Source: Terripilifer ovatus
Lineage (GTDB): Bacteria; Pseudomonadota; Alphaproteobacteria; Rhizobiales; Beijerinckiaceae
Assembly: GCA_029222685.1 (NCBI GenBank)
Contig: JARHVB010000014.1
Coordinates: 332,761-396,760 of the forward strand
Length of the DNA: 64,000 bases
Reading direction: 5' to 3'
In this document: positions 26,463-35,476 of the stretch, piece by piece
How positions within the stretch are numbered: the stretch's first letter is position 1
Layout of the letters: the number at the start of each line of letters is the position of its first letter
Translations under genes and position numbers: made by a program
The notes under the pieces: generated by a model
What the model was told of the DNA's origin: nothing
Database searches by the model: none
The model's input: the letters and a program-made list of their open reading frames with translations, nothing else

Positions 26463-26542
26463 ATTCGCATGAAATTGCGAAGAATTATCAACTTTCGCTA
26501 AATATGCGATATTTTGCAATGAAATCAACAATTCATGCGAAT
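26463..26542. promoter_or_regulatory. Divergent promoter region with paired inverted sites ATTCGCATGAA
   Basis: ATTCGCATGAA at 26463-26473 recurs in inverted form as TTCATGCGAAT at 26532-26542. The centres are about 69 bases apart, roughly 6.5 helical turns. Between them lies AT-rich DNA with related words (TTGCGAAGAAT, TATGCGATATT). The arrangement fits an Lrp-type regulator bound to several sites between its own gene and dadA. Confidence 0.55.
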
Positions 26543-26581
26543 AGAATAGTCCGGCTGCATGCATTCCGGGGGCTATTTCAT

Positions 26582-27835
26582 ATGAAGGTGCTCGTTCTCG
26601 GCGCGGGCGTCATTGGCGTGACCACGGCCTATTATCTCGCCAGGGCGGGACACGAGGTGACAGTCATCGATCGCCAATCGTCTGCCGGGCTGGAGACGAG
26701 CTTCGCCAACGCCGGCGAAATCTCGCCAGGTTATGCATCGCCCTGGGCCGGCCCCGGCGTGCCGCTGAAGGCATTCAAATGGCTGACGATGAAGAATGGG
26801 CCGTTGGTCATCCATCCCAAGGCCGATCCGGCGATGTGGCGATGGATGTTCCAGATGCTGCGCAACTGCAACAAGACCAGCTACCGCATCAACAAGAGCC
26901 GGATGGTTCGTCTCGCCGAGTACAGCCGCGATTGTCTGCGCGCATTGCGCCACGACATCGGCCTTGCTTACGACGAGCGCCAGCAAGGCACCCTCCAGTT
27001 GTTTCGTCAATCGAAGCAGCTCGAAAATGCCGCTGCCGATATCGCCATCCTGAAGGAGTTCGGGGTTCCCTTTGAAATGCTCGATCCGGCGGGCTGCGTT
27101 GCCGCGGAACCGGCGCTCGCGCTGGTTCGCGGCAAGATCGCGGGGGGCCTGCGACTGCCGGGCGACGAAACCGGCGACTGCTACATGTTCACGCAAAAGC
27201 TGGCTGGAATCTGCGAGAGCCTGGGTGTGCGCTTTCTCCACAATGTCACCATCGAGAAGCTTGTCGTCGGCGATACGAAGCTCAATCACGTCGTGACAAC
27301 GTCCGGTTTGCTCTCCGCAGACGCCGTGGTCGTTGCGTGCGGCAGCTATTCAACATCCTTGATGAAAGACATCGGCGTTTCCCTGCCGGTCTATCCGGTC
27401 AAGGGATATTCGATCACGCTGCCGATCGCGGATCCCGCGGCCGCGCCGGTATCGACCGTGATGGATGAAACCTACAAAATCGCGATTACACGGCTTGGCG
27501 ATCGCATCCGCGTCGGCGGCACGGCCGAACTGTCCGGCTTCAACCTGGAGCTTAATTCGGCGCGGCGCCGAACCCTGGAGCACTCCGTCTCCGATCTCTT
27601 CCCCGGAGCCGGCGATTTGGCGCGCTCGACGTTCTGGACCGGCCTCCGCCCGATGACGCCCGATGGCACGCCGGTCATCGGTCCAACTTCAATTCGAAAT
27701 CTTTATCTCAATACGGGTCACGGAACGCTCGGCTGGACGATGGCATGCGGCGCAGGACGATTGTTGTCGGACATGCTCAACGGCGCGCCGCCCGAGATCG
27801 ATGCGACCGACTACGCCTTGCGCCGGTATCTTTAG
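26582..27835 (+). CDS. dadA: D-amino acid dehydrogenase
   Basis: 417 residues from the ATG at 26582. FAD-binding begins at once: [20 protein letters not shown], then EVTVIDRQ. The DadA hallmark [20 protein letters not shown] follows at about 49-68. The C-terminal FAD-contact block is [19 protein letters not shown] and [15 protein letters not shown]. It deaminates D-amino acids, typically D-alanine, passing electrons to the membrane quinone pool. It is divergent from an Lrp regulator. No alanine racemase gene is next to it. Confidence 0.92.
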   Translation: MKVLVLGAGVIGVTTAYYLARAGHEVTVIDRQSSAGLETSFANAGEISPGYASPWAGPGVPLKAFKWLTMKNGPLVIHPKADPAMWRWMFQMLRNCNKTSYRINKSRMVRLAEYSRDCLRALRHDIGLAYDERQQGTLQLFRQSKQLENAAADIAILKEFGVPFEMLDPAGCVAAEPALALVRGKIAGGLRLPGDETGDCYMFTQKLAGICESLGVRFLHNVTIEKLVVGDTKLNHVVTTSGLLSADAVVVACGSYSTSLMKDIGVSLPVYPVKGYSITLPIADPAAAPVSTVMDETYKIAITRLGDRIRVGGTAELSGFNLELNSARRRTLEHSVSDLFPGAGDLARSTFWTGLRPMTPDGTPVIGPTSIRNLYLNTGHGTLGWTMACGAGRLLSDMLNGAPPEIDATDYALRRYL

Positions 27836-27860
27836 ACGAGCGATCCGAACCTGCTCAGCC

Positions 27861-28844
27861 TCAATCCAATCCCAGCTTGAACAGTTTCGACGCATTGCTG
27901 CGGCCGATCTTGCGACGGTCTTCTTCGCTGATGGTTGCGGCATCGAACCAGTCGCAGGCGTGGTCGATGTTCTCGAACGGCCAATCGGTCGAGAACAGCA
28001 CGCGGTCGGAGCCGACTTCGAGCATGGTGTTGATCAGCGCCTGGGTGCGGAAATTGCCCGAGGTCGTGATCCAGAAATTCTCCTGGAAATACTCGCCGAT
28101 GTTGCGCTTGGCCTTGTGCTTCTTCGGCGTCTTGACCCAGGCGTTGCGATTGTCGACCCGCCACATGGAAAACGGCAGGCCCTCGCCCATATGGCCGATG
28201 ACGATCTTCAGCTTCGGATGCTCGTCGAAGAGCCCCGAGCCCATCAGCCGCAGGGAGTGCACCGCCGTCTCCTGGCCGAAGGCCCAGGTCGGGCCCATCA
28301 GCCATTCGGCGCCCTTGTAGATCTGCGCCCAGCTGTCGATCGGGTTGCGCGGATGCAGGTAGAACGGCAGATCGAGCTTCTCGGTCTCGGCCCAGAAGGG
28401 GCGATATTGCGGCAGGTCGTAATACAGACAGGTCTCGGCATCGCCCGCATTGGAGAAGCCGTTGACGAGCGAGCCTTTGAAACCGAAATCCTTGGCGCAG
28501 CGCTGCAACTCGCGGATGGCGAGATCGCAATCCTGCAGCGGCAGGGCGGCGAGGCCCTGGAAACGATCAGGCCGCTTGGCGACTTCCTCGGCGAGAAAAT
28601 CATTGGCGCGGCGGGCCATATCATTTGCTTTCTTAACGTCGTGAATGGCCTGCACGGCAGGCGCATTGAAGGACAGCAGCATCATTTCCATGCCGTGCTT
28701 GTCCATCAGCTTGAGGCGACGGTCCTGGATGTCGAGCAGGCGGCTCTCCAGCTCGGGACCATACTCGGGCGGCACGAACGGCAGGGAGTCGCTTAGTGTT
28801 TCCCGGAGCGCGAAATGTTCCTCGAGACCGATCTTGCCCTGCAT
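27861..28844 (-). CDS. Amidohydrolase-2 family decarboxylase (dihydroxybenzoate/resorcylate type)
   Basis: 327 residues from the ATG at 28844, with GGAGG six bases upstream. The N-terminus MQGKIGLEEHFAL is the metal-binding start typical of 2,3-dihydroxybenzoate and gamma-resorcylate decarboxylases, where Glu replaces the His-x-His. Further metal or substrate residues lie in FYLHPRNP, IVIGHMGEGLPF and LFSTDWPFENI. Such enzymes remove CO2 from hydroxybenzoates without an organic cofactor. It is divergent from the cytochrome c-FAD oxidoreductase pair. The exact aromatic substrate is not predictable. Confidence 0.88.
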   Translation of the reverse strand: MQGKIGLEEHFALRETLSDSLPFVPPEYGPELESRLLDIQDRRLKLMDKHGMEMMLLSFNAPAVQAIHDVKKANDMARRANDFLAEEVAKRPDRFQGLAALPLQDCDLAIRELQRCAKDFGFKGSLVNGFSNAGDAETCLYYDLPQYRPFWAETEKLDLPFYLHPRNPIDSWAQIYKGAEWLMGPTWAFGQETAVHSLRLMGSGLFDEHPKLKIVIGHMGEGLPFSMWRVDNRNAWVKTPKKHKAKRNIGEYFQENFWITTSGNFRTQALINTMLEVGSDRVLFSTDWPFENIDHACDWFDAATISEEDRRKIGRSNASKLFKLGLD

Positions 28845-29040
28845 GGTTGCCTCCACTCAAATCTTCCGTGCGATTGCACCTATTTGCGACTGAGCACAAG
28901 GAAATGTCAATGCACCGCGTCGAACTGCGCGCGTCCGCAATCATTTCAATTAAAAATCGCAGCAAAAATCGATGCAAAAACAATTTGCCCTGCGGCAAAG
29001 TTTCCGCTTCAAGGGAAGCGCTGACGAAACGGGGGTTTTT

Positions 29041-29898
29041 ATGCGCAATAGGATGGCTTGCTTGATGCTGGCTGCGGCCGGCTTTTCTTCGTTCATGGCT
29101 CTGGCCGCGCGAGCGGATGCGCAGCTCGATCGTGGCCGCTATCTGGTGAATAGCGTGGTTGCCTGCGGCAACTGCCACACGCCGAAAGGACCGGACGGCA
29201 AGCCGAACGGCCCCGAACTGTCCGGCGGCGAGCCGATCAATTCGCCGGTGTTCAGCGCTTATCCTGCGAATATCACACCCGATATGGAAACCGGCATCGG
29301 CAAATGGACGGACGCGCAGATCATCGACGCCATCCGCAACGGCCGCAGGCCGGACGGCACCATCATCGGGCCACCGATGGCGATCGCTTTCTACCGCGAA
29401 ATGTCCGACACCGATGTGAAGGCGATCGTCGCCTATCTTCGGCAGGTCAAGCCGGTGTCTCACAAGGTCGCGAAATCGACCTATAAGATTCCGCTGCCGC
29501 CATCCTATGGCCCGGAGGTGAAGAGCGTGCCCGATACGCCGCGCAGCGACAAGGTTGCCTATGGCCACTACCTCGCCAACGGGCTCGGTCATTGCATGGA
29601 TTGCCACACACCGCTGGTGCGCGGCCGCAACGACATGAGCCGGGTCGGCGCCGGCGGCAACACATTCGGCGCACCGGGCGGCAACGGAGTGCTCACCTCG
29701 CCCAACCTGACCCCCGCCAACAAGAACGGCGTGGCGGGCTGGACAGACGCGCAGGTGAAGACCGCGATCACCAAGGGCGTGCGGCCGGATGGCGGCGCCA
29801 TCGTGCCGCTGATGGCCTTCGCTTGGTACAAGGACATTTCCGCCGATGACCAGGACGCGCTGGTCGCCTATATTCGCAGCCTGAAGCCGGCCGAATAG
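29041..29898 (+). CDS. Dihaem cytochrome c (alcohol dehydrogenase cytochrome-like)
   Basis: 285 residues. A signal peptide (about 1-28, ending ARADA) directs it to the periplasm. Two haem c sites are visible: CGNCH (about 41-45) and CMDCH (about 185-189). Probable axial methionines lie in GPPMAIAFY and VPLMAFAWY. The layout of two similar halves resembles the cytochrome subunits of membrane alcohol dehydrogenases. It lies 30 bases before the FAD oxidoreductase gene on the same strand, so it may accept that enzyme's electrons, provided both reach the periplasm. Confidence 0.9.
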   Translation: MRNRMACLMLAAAGFSSFMALAARADAQLDRGRYLVNSVVACGNCHTPKGPDGKPNGPELSGGEPINSPVFSAYPANITPDMETGIGKWTDAQIIDAIRNGRRPDGTIIGPPMAIAFYREMSDTDVKAIVAYLRQVKPVSHKVAKSTYKIPLPPSYGPEVKSVPDTPRSDKVAYGHYLANGLGHCMDCHTPLVRGRNDMSRVGAGGNTFGAPGGNGVLTSPNLTPANKNGVAGWTDAQVKTAITKGVRPDGGAIVPLMAFAWYKDISADDQDALVAYIRSLKPAE

Positions 29899-29928
29899 CG
29901 CCGGCAGGCGCCATTGGAGGGACTAGGC

Positions 29929-31344
29929 TTGGCATTGCAGACGCAGACGATTGCCGAGCCGGCACGGCAGATACCCGTGGCTTATGACGCTGACGTTGTG
30001 GTCGTCGGCGCCGGGCCCGGCGGTTTCGCCGCAGCGCTGCAGGCGGCGCGGATGGGCGCCAGGGTCGTGCTCGTCGAGCGTTTCGACATGCCCGGCGGCG
30101 TCCACACTTCCGGCCTGCAAGGGTCCGCCGGCCCTGGCGTCGGCGGCATCCACACCGAGCTGATGCAGCGCTTCGCCGCGCAGGGCTATATCTATACGGC
30201 GACGCAGGACACGCTTTCGGACTGGGCCGGCAATCCGCTGTCTCACTACGAGCGCTATCTCAAGCCCGACGCCAGCTTCACCCGCCAGAGTTTTAATCCC
30301 GAAGGCGCCGGCAGCGTCATGGCGACGATGCTGCAGGAAGCCGGCGTCACGGCGCTCTACGGCACCTCTTTCGTCGACACGATCGTCGACAAGGGCTCCG
30401 GCAACGATACGATCAAGGCGATCGTGGTCGAGAATGCCTCAGGCCGGCAGGCGATCACCGGCAGGATTTTCATCGAGGGGTCAGGCACGGCGCAGCTCGC
30501 GGCCGCAGCCGGCGTGCCCTTCGTTTCGGGCGGCGGCGGCCAGCCGGCGAGCGCGCAATGGGATGGCATCAACCGTCCCATCCCCGGCGGCCTGCTATGG
30601 ATCATGAGCGGGATCGAATTTCCGCGCGTCGCTGCGCACCAGAAATCCGCCAACGATCCGATGCTCTCGAAACTGATCGCCGAGGCCAGCGCCGCCGGCG
30701 ACCTGCCGCCGGGCCTCTACCGTCCGCGCATGGGCGGCAAGAACATCTACGGGCATATCTATATCGGCCATCCGACCATCGACATGAGCCCGATGCAGAC
30801 GGACGGTAGTTTCATTCTCTGGCAGAACGTGCCCTACGAATGGGCGCTGCGCATGGACGAGAGTGCCGACGACGATGCGAGAGCCAAGCGCGAACTGCGC
30901 GCCTTCATCGACGCCGAAGTGACGTTCCTGAAGAAGTACGTGCCTGGCTTCGAGAAAGCCGTGCTGAACAATGTCGGCCGCTTCGTCGGCGTGCGCGACG
31001 GCCGCCACCCGATCGGCGAACATGTGTTCTGCCTCGCCGATGTGCTGGCCGGCCGGCGCTTCACTGACGCCGTGACAAAGCCGATCTCGCGTGCCTTCCA
31101 CTGGGATGAGCATCGCAAGCACGACATCGAAGTGTCCTACCGCTCGTTCCTGCCGAAGCAGATCAACAACCTGCTACTCACTGGTGCGTCGCTGTCGTTC
31201 ACCTACGACACCATCTTCATGGTGATGCGCAATTTCCCCTGGTGCACGCAGACGGGCGAGATCGCGGGATATGCGGCGGCACGATGCATCGAGAAGAAGA
31301 TATTGCCGAAAGAACTGGAGTGGCGGGAGCCGTATATTTTTTAG
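29929..31344 (+). CDS. FAD-dependent oxidoreductase (PF12831-like)
   Basis: About 471 residues. TTG at 29929 is chosen because GGAGGG lies 7 bases upstream. The FAD motif is VVVVGAGPGGFAAALQAARM, then VLVERFDMPGGVHTSGLQG, the usual early loop of the family. A GTAQLAAAAGVPF segment and a C-terminal FPWCTQTGEIAGYAAARC follow. There is no signal peptide, so electron transfer to the upstream secreted cytochrome would not be direct. The substrate is unknown. A repeat copy separates it from the convergent ThDP enzyme gene. Confidence 0.85.
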   Translation: MALQTQTIAEPARQIPVAYDADVVVVGAGPGGFAAALQAARMGARVVLVERFDMPGGVHTSGLQGSAGPGVGGIHTELMQRFAAQGYIYTATQDTLSDWAGNPLSHYERYLKPDASFTRQSFNPEGAGSVMATMLQEAGVTALYGTSFVDTIVDKGSGNDTIKAIVVENASGRQAITGRIFIEGSGTAQLAAAAGVPFVSGGGGQPASAQWDGINRPIPGGLLWIMSGIEFPRVAAHQKSANDPMLSKLIAEASAAGDLPPGLYRPRMGGKNIYGHIYIGHPTIDMSPMQTDGSFILWQNVPYEWALRMDESADDDARAKRELRAFIDAEVTFLKKYVPGFEKAVLNNVGRFVGVRDGRHPIGEHVFCLADVLAGRRFTDAVTKPISRAFHWDEHRKHDIEVSYRSFLPKQINNLLLTGASLSFTYDTIFMVMRNFPWCTQTGEIAGYAAARCIEKKILPKELEWREPYIF

Positions 31345-31362
31345 GTGCCGCTGAACAACCAA

Positions 31363-31485
31363 TGTCATTCCCGACGCGCCGAAGGCGCGAGCGGGACACC
31401 AGGCGCTGCGACTGCATCTGTCTGCCACGCTGAATCATCAGGTCTGGATCTCCGCTCGCCTGCTGCGCAGGCGTCGGGGATGACA
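31363..31485. repeat. Dispersed palindromic repeat, copy B
   Basis: A 123-bp copy in the orientation opposite to copies A and C. It begins TGTCATTCCCGACGCGCC and ends GCGTCGGGGATGACA. On the reverse strand the order of words (GATCCAGACCTGATGATTCA, then CAGTCGCAGCGCCTGG) matches copy C closely. It lies between two convergent genes and may end both transcripts. Confidence 0.88.
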
Positions 31486-31505
31486 CCCATGAACCGCCAA
31501 CAGTT

Positions 31506-33293
31506 TCACCGATGCTGCGTCACCGTGTCGATCAGCGCCGGCTTGCCCTTCTTCACCTGCTCCAGCGCGCGCAGCAGCGCCGGGCGGATGTCCTTCGGGT
31601 CTTCGATGGGGCCTTCGCCATAGATGCCCATGGAGCGCGCCAGCTTGCCGAAGTCCGGCTCGGGACCATAGAGATCCATGCCGATATGAGCCTTGGTCTC
31701 ATCAGTGCCGCGCAGGCGGGCCATGCGGATCTGGTGTTCCCAATCGTTGTAATAGGCACGGTTGTTGTACATGACGATGAGCATGGGGATTTCATATTTC
31801 GCCAGCACCCAGAGCGCGCCGGCGTCGAACATCAGATCGCCGTCCGGTTGCAGGTCGACGACGAGGCGGCCGGCCTTCTTGTGCGCCAGCGCGACGCCGA
31901 TCGACATGCCAATCTGCGTCGAGGTGCCGAGTTCGCCACCGGGATGACGGTAGGGCTTGTCGAAGTCCCACAGCTTGCGGACACCGTTCTTCAAGGTATT
32001 GGCGGTCAGCACCCAATCGTGGTCCTTGATCACGTCCCAGACCTCCAGCGCCAGGCGGCTGGTGGTGGTTGGCTTTGAGTCCCAGTCCTTTCTGGCGTCG
32101 TCCTGCCATTTGGCCCAGGTCTCGCCGTGGCGCTTGCCGACAGCAGCGGTGCGGTCCTTGATTTTTGCGGCAAGCCTGCTATCGCCCTTGATGCGCTTGT
32201 CGAGCACGTCGATCAGCGCCGGCACGCCGAGCGTTGTATCGCCGAGCGCGCGCACGCTGCACGGCTGCATGCGGCAATAGTCGAACGACCATTTGCTCAT
32301 GCCGAGTTCCGCAAAGCCCATCTCGACCCAGTCGGCATTGTCATTGACCAGCGGCGTCAGTTCGCGCTTGGTCGAATTGAGTTCGTGCGTCGCCTTCTCC
32401 CAGTCCTTGACGTCGAGGCCCATGACCAGATCGACGCCCTTGAGCGCGCCCTTGTCGAGGCTGACACACAGCGGATGCCTGTTGGGAAAGTTGAGCGAGT
32501 TGTTGAGGTCCCAGACGCCGGCGCCGACGGTTTCGGCCAGCCGCACCATGTTCTCGAAACTGCCGGCGCGGCGGCCGGCGTAATCGGGCATCAGCAGCGG
32601 CTTGTCGGCGGCGAGCAGCTTGTCGGCAATCGTCTCGATCGCCTTTGGATCGGGCATCATCAGCGCGGGCGTCGCCACCGATTCCTTCGGCGGCAGCATG
32701 ATGTCCTTGGTCAGCGGCGCTTCCTGCAGTGCCGCGTCGTAGCACATATAGATCGGCCCCTGCGGCTGGGTGGTCATCACCGAATAGGCGCGCGCGAAGC
32801 TTTCCGGCACGCCCTCGATGGCTGTCGGCTGGTAGTCCCACTTCACGTAGTCGCGCACCGCATTGCCCTGCACCAGCGCCGTATGGGTCCAGTCGATGTG
32901 CGGCCGCCGCTTGCCCTCGTCCATCGGCCCGGTCGCGCCCATGATGAAGATCGGCACGCGGTCGATATAGGCGTAGTAAATCGCCATGCAGGAATGCAGC
33001 AGGCCGACCAGATTGTGCAGGATGACGGCGCCGGGCTTGCCCGAGGCCTTGGCGAAGCCATGGGCGATCTGCACCGCGATTTCCTCGTGGTTGCAGAGCA
33101 TCATCTGCGGGTCGTTCTTGCCGTAATTGACCAGCGAATCATGCAGGCCGCGAAAACTGGCGCCCGGATTGAGGGTGATGAACTCGAAATCGTATTGCTT
33201 GATGAGGTCGACGATGATGTCCGACTGCCAGCCCCGGTAATTGGGAACGATGTTCTTCGACCGGTCTTCCTTCTGATCCTGGCTGTCGGTCAT
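31506..33293 (-). CDS. ThDP-dependent enzyme, acetolactate synthase/benzoylformate decarboxylase-like
   Basis: 595 residues from the ATG at 33293, with GGGAGGAG about 9 bases upstream. The N-terminal pyrimidine domain has LNPGASFRGLHDSLVNYG and the cofactor-activating Glu in CNHEEIAVQIAHG. The C-terminal pyrophosphate domain has the metal motif as PDGDLMFDAGALW...YNN, with Pro in place of the first Gly of GDG. Such enzymes decarboxylate 2-oxoacids or join two of them. It is a clear paralogue of 58867-60639. No small regulatory subunit (ilvH) is present, so a catabolic role is more likely than valine synthesis. Confidence 0.88.
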   Translation of the reverse strand: MTDSQDQKEDRSKNIVPNYRGWQSDIIVDLIKQYDFEFITLNPGASFRGLHDSLVNYGKNDPQMMLCNHEEIAVQIAHGFAKASGKPGAVILHNLVGLLHSCMAIYYAYIDRVPIFIMGATGPMDEGKRRPHIDWTHTALVQGNAVRDYVKWDYQPTAIEGVPESFARAYSVMTTQPQGPIYMCYDAALQEAPLTKDIMLPPKESVATPALMMPDPKAIETIADKLLAADKPLLMPDYAGRRAGSFENMVRLAETVGAGVWDLNNSLNFPNRHPLCVSLDKGALKGVDLVMGLDVKDWEKATHELNSTKRELTPLVNDNADWVEMGFAELGMSKWSFDYCRMQPCSVRALGDTTLGVPALIDVLDKRIKGDSRLAAKIKDRTAAVGKRHGETWAKWQDDARKDWDSKPTTTSRLALEVWDVIKDHDWVLTANTLKNGVRKLWDFDKPYRHPGGELGTSTQIGMSIGVALAHKKAGRLVVDLQPDGDLMFDAGALWVLAKYEIPMLIVMYNNRAYYNDWEHQIRMARLRGTDETKAHIGMDLYGPEPDFGKLARSMGIYGEGPIEDPKDIRPALLRALEQVKKGKPALIDTVTQHR

Positions 33294-33429
33294 TCTGCGG
33301 CTCCTCCCAAAACGCTGGGCTTCTGCCCAGCTTGATCCGCTACCGCCTAATGCCATCGGCCAAGCTATGCAAGTCTGCCTGGCCGGTTTCCCGCCGTCCG
33401 CGCGCGCCCGTGGAAACCTTCTCCCAAAT

Positions 33430-33480
33430 CGACAATTTCGCTCGTTTCGCGAGGATTTGCCTTCAGCTGCGAAATCGTCG
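33430..33480. promoter_or_regulatory. Inverted repeat CGACaATTTCGC...GCGAAATcGTCG between ThDP and oxidase subunit genes
   Basis: Arms at 33430-33441 and 33469-33480 match at 11 of 12 positions with a 27-base spacer. They lie in the 278-base gap between divergent genes. Either a pair of operator half-sites or a leader hairpin is possible. The rest of the gap holds no gene that I can see. Confidence 0.35.
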
Positions 33481-33571
33481 CACAGTCGCGCCCGGGGTTG
33501 CTCACCGATTGCCCGCGCGCGGCAATTCGGCTACATCCGGGTCTGAAATCTTCACTTCCGCAGGGGACATT

Positions 33572-33718
33572 ATGGCCGACAATCATGCTGAGGGCGGACA
33601 TCCGGACATGGACTATGCCGAACACGAGCGCACCTACGCGCTGTTCCTGAAGCTGACCAAATATGGGGCGATCTTCTGCATCGCGCTCATCATCCTGTTG
33701 GCAATTACCACGCTCTGA
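33572..33718 (+). CDS. aa3-type cytochrome c oxidase subunit IV
   Basis: 48 residues; CAGGGGACA precedes the ATG. The pattern is that of the small bacterial oxidase subunit IV (COX4_pro_2): a polar start, then HERTYALFLKLTKYGAIFCI leading into one membrane helix. It sits in the inner membrane with cytochrome aa3 oxidase and is thought to help assembly or stability. The main oxidase genes are not in the window; the subunit is often found apart from them, beside the transhydrogenase genes as here. Confidence 0.85.
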   Translation: MADNHAEGGHPDMDYAEHERTYALFLKLTKYGAIFCIALIILLAITTL

Positions 33719-33889
33719 TCCGTCGCGTCCGGGCCGAACCCATTGGGGCGGGTCGGGACGGCACGTCGGACATAACTCTCGCCAATTCAGATTTGCCAGA
33801 TCGGTGCGACGGTTCCGCCGCGCCGCAATTCAAAATCAACCACATTTCCGCGCTGGCGGACCTGACCGCCTCGAACATCGGAGCCTTGC

Positions 33890-35041
33890 ATGCGCATAGC
33901 TGTTCCAGTTGAAACCGAGGGCCAGGAGACGCGCGTCGCCGCGACCCCGGAGACGGTGAAGAAATTCATCGGCCTGGGCGCCGATGTCACCGTCCAGAGC
34001 GGTGCAGGCGCGGCGTCCGGCATTCCCGACGCGGATTTTGAGGCGGCCGGCGCAAAAATCGCCGCAACCGCCCAGGACACGTTCGCCAATGCGGATATCG
34101 TGCTGGCGGTGCGGCGGCCGCAGGCAGCAGCCCTGGCCGGCGTCGCCAGGGGCGCCGCGGTCGTCGCCACCATGGACCCCTATGGCAATGAGGCGGCCTT
34201 GACCGGCCTCGCCGGAACGGGCGTCAACGCCTTCGCCATGGAATTCATGCCGCGTATCACCCGCGCCCAGTCCATGGATATTCTCTCCTCGCAAGCTAAC
34301 CTCGCCGGCTACCGGGCCGTCATCGACGGCGCCTCCGAATATGGCCGCGCCCTGCCGATGATGATGACCGCCGCCGGCACCGTGCCGGCAGCGCGGATTT
34401 TCATCATGGGCGTCGGCGTCGCCGGCCTGCAGGCCATCGCCACGGCGCGACGCCTCGGCGCCATCGTCACCGCGACCGACGTGCGGCCGGCCACCAAGGA
34501 ACAGGTCGAATCGCTCGGCGCCAAGTTCCTCGCCGTCGAGGACGAGGAATTTCAGCAGGCGCAGACCGCCGGCGGCTATGCCAAGGAAATGTCCAAGGAT
34601 TACCAGGCGAAGCAGGCGGCGCTCACCGCCAGCCATATCGCCAAGCAGGACATCGTCATCACCACGGCGCTGATCCCCGGCCGGCCGGCGCCGAAGCTGA
34701 TCTCGGCCGACATGGTCAGATCCATGCGCCCCGGCTCGGTCATCGTCGATCTCGCCGTCGAGCGCGGCGGCAATTGCGAACTGGCGAGGCCCGGCGAGGT
34801 TTATGTCACCGACAACGGCGTCAAGATCGTCGGCCATCTCAACGTCCCCGGCCGGCTCGCCGCCACCGCCTCCTCCCTCTACGCGAAGAACCTCTTCGCC
34901 TTCGTCGAAACCATGATCGACAAGGAAAAGAAGACGGTCGCGATCAACTGGGACGACGAACTCGTCAAGGCGACGCTGCTGACCAGGGACGGCGCGGTCG
35001 TCCACCCGAATTTCCAGCCCAAATCAGAACCGACGGCGTGA
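33890..35041 (+). CDS. pntAA: Proton-translocating NAD(P) transhydrogenase subunit alpha-1
   Basis: 383 residues, the soluble NAD(H)-binding part (domain I). It begins MRIAVPVETEGQETRVAATP; the NAD motif is GVGVAGLQAIATARRLGA with TDVRPATKEQVESLGA after it, and the RQD-like loop region follows at about 120-140. Together with PntAB and PntB it makes NADPH from NADH using the proton gradient. The split alpha subunit is the normal arrangement in alphaproteobacteria. It lies 10 bases before pntAB in a three-gene operon. Confidence 0.95.
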   Translation: MRIAVPVETEGQETRVAATPETVKKFIGLGADVTVQSGAGAASGIPDADFEAAGAKIAATAQDTFANADIVLAVRRPQAAALAGVARGAAVVATMDPYGNEAALTGLAGTGVNAFAMEFMPRITRAQSMDILSSQANLAGYRAVIDGASEYGRALPMMMTAAGTVPAARIFIMGVGVAGLQAIATARRLGAIVTATDVRPATKEQVESLGAKFLAVEDEEFQQAQTAGGYAKEMSKDYQAKQAALTASHIAKQDIVITTALIPGRPAPKLISADMVRSMRPGSVIVDLAVERGGNCELARPGEVYVTDNGVKIVGHLNVPGRLAATASSLYAKNLFAFVETMIDKEKKTVAINWDDELVKATLLTRDGAVVHPNFQPKSEPTA

Positions 35042-35051
35042 GGGTAATCCG

Positions 35052-35471
35052 ATGGCCAACGAAGCAAGCAAACAATTTGTAGATGCTGTCACCGCCGCCG
35101 CGCAGAACTATGCCGACACGCTCTCTGCCGCAGCCGGCAGCGCAGCCCATGCCGCCTCGGGTGGCGCGATCGATCCCTTCGTCTTCCGTCTCGCCATTTT
35201 CGTCATGGCGGTCTTCGTCGGCTATTACGTCGTCTGGTCGGTGACGCCGGCGCTGCATACGCCGCTGATGTCGGTGACCAATGCGATCTCGTCGGTCATC
35301 GTCGTCGGCGCGCTGCTCTCGGTCGGCGTCGATGCCTCGACACCGGGCGATGACGGTCCGCTGTGGGCGCGCATCTTCGGCTTCATCGCGCTCATCCTGG
35401 CCTGCGTGAACATATTCGGCGGCTTCCTCGTCACCGAACGCATGCTCTCCATGTACAAGAAGAAGGGCTGA
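35052..35471 (+). CDS. pntAB: NAD(P) transhydrogenase subunit alpha-2
   Basis: 139 residues: a 40-residue polar, Ala-rich start, then three membrane helices (about 43-64, 70-95, 108-130) and a short Lys-rich tail. The FVVGYYVVWSVTPALHTPLM-type segment at about 55-75 is characteristic of the alpha-2 subunit. It forms part of the proton channel (domain II). It is followed 5 bases later by pntB. Confidence 0.93.
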   Translation: MANEASKQFVDAVTAAAQNYADTLSAAAGSAAHAASGGAIDPFVFRLAIFVMAVFVGYYVVWSVTPALHTPLMSVTNAISSVIVVGALLSVGVDASTPGDDGPLWARIFGFIALILACVNIFGGFLVTERMLSMYKKKG

Positions 35472-35476
35472 AGCGA

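Noticed and set aside
25904..26581. 226-codon upstream extension of the dadA frame
   Set aside because: It is antisense to the Lrp gene; DadA begins with its FAD motif at 26582.
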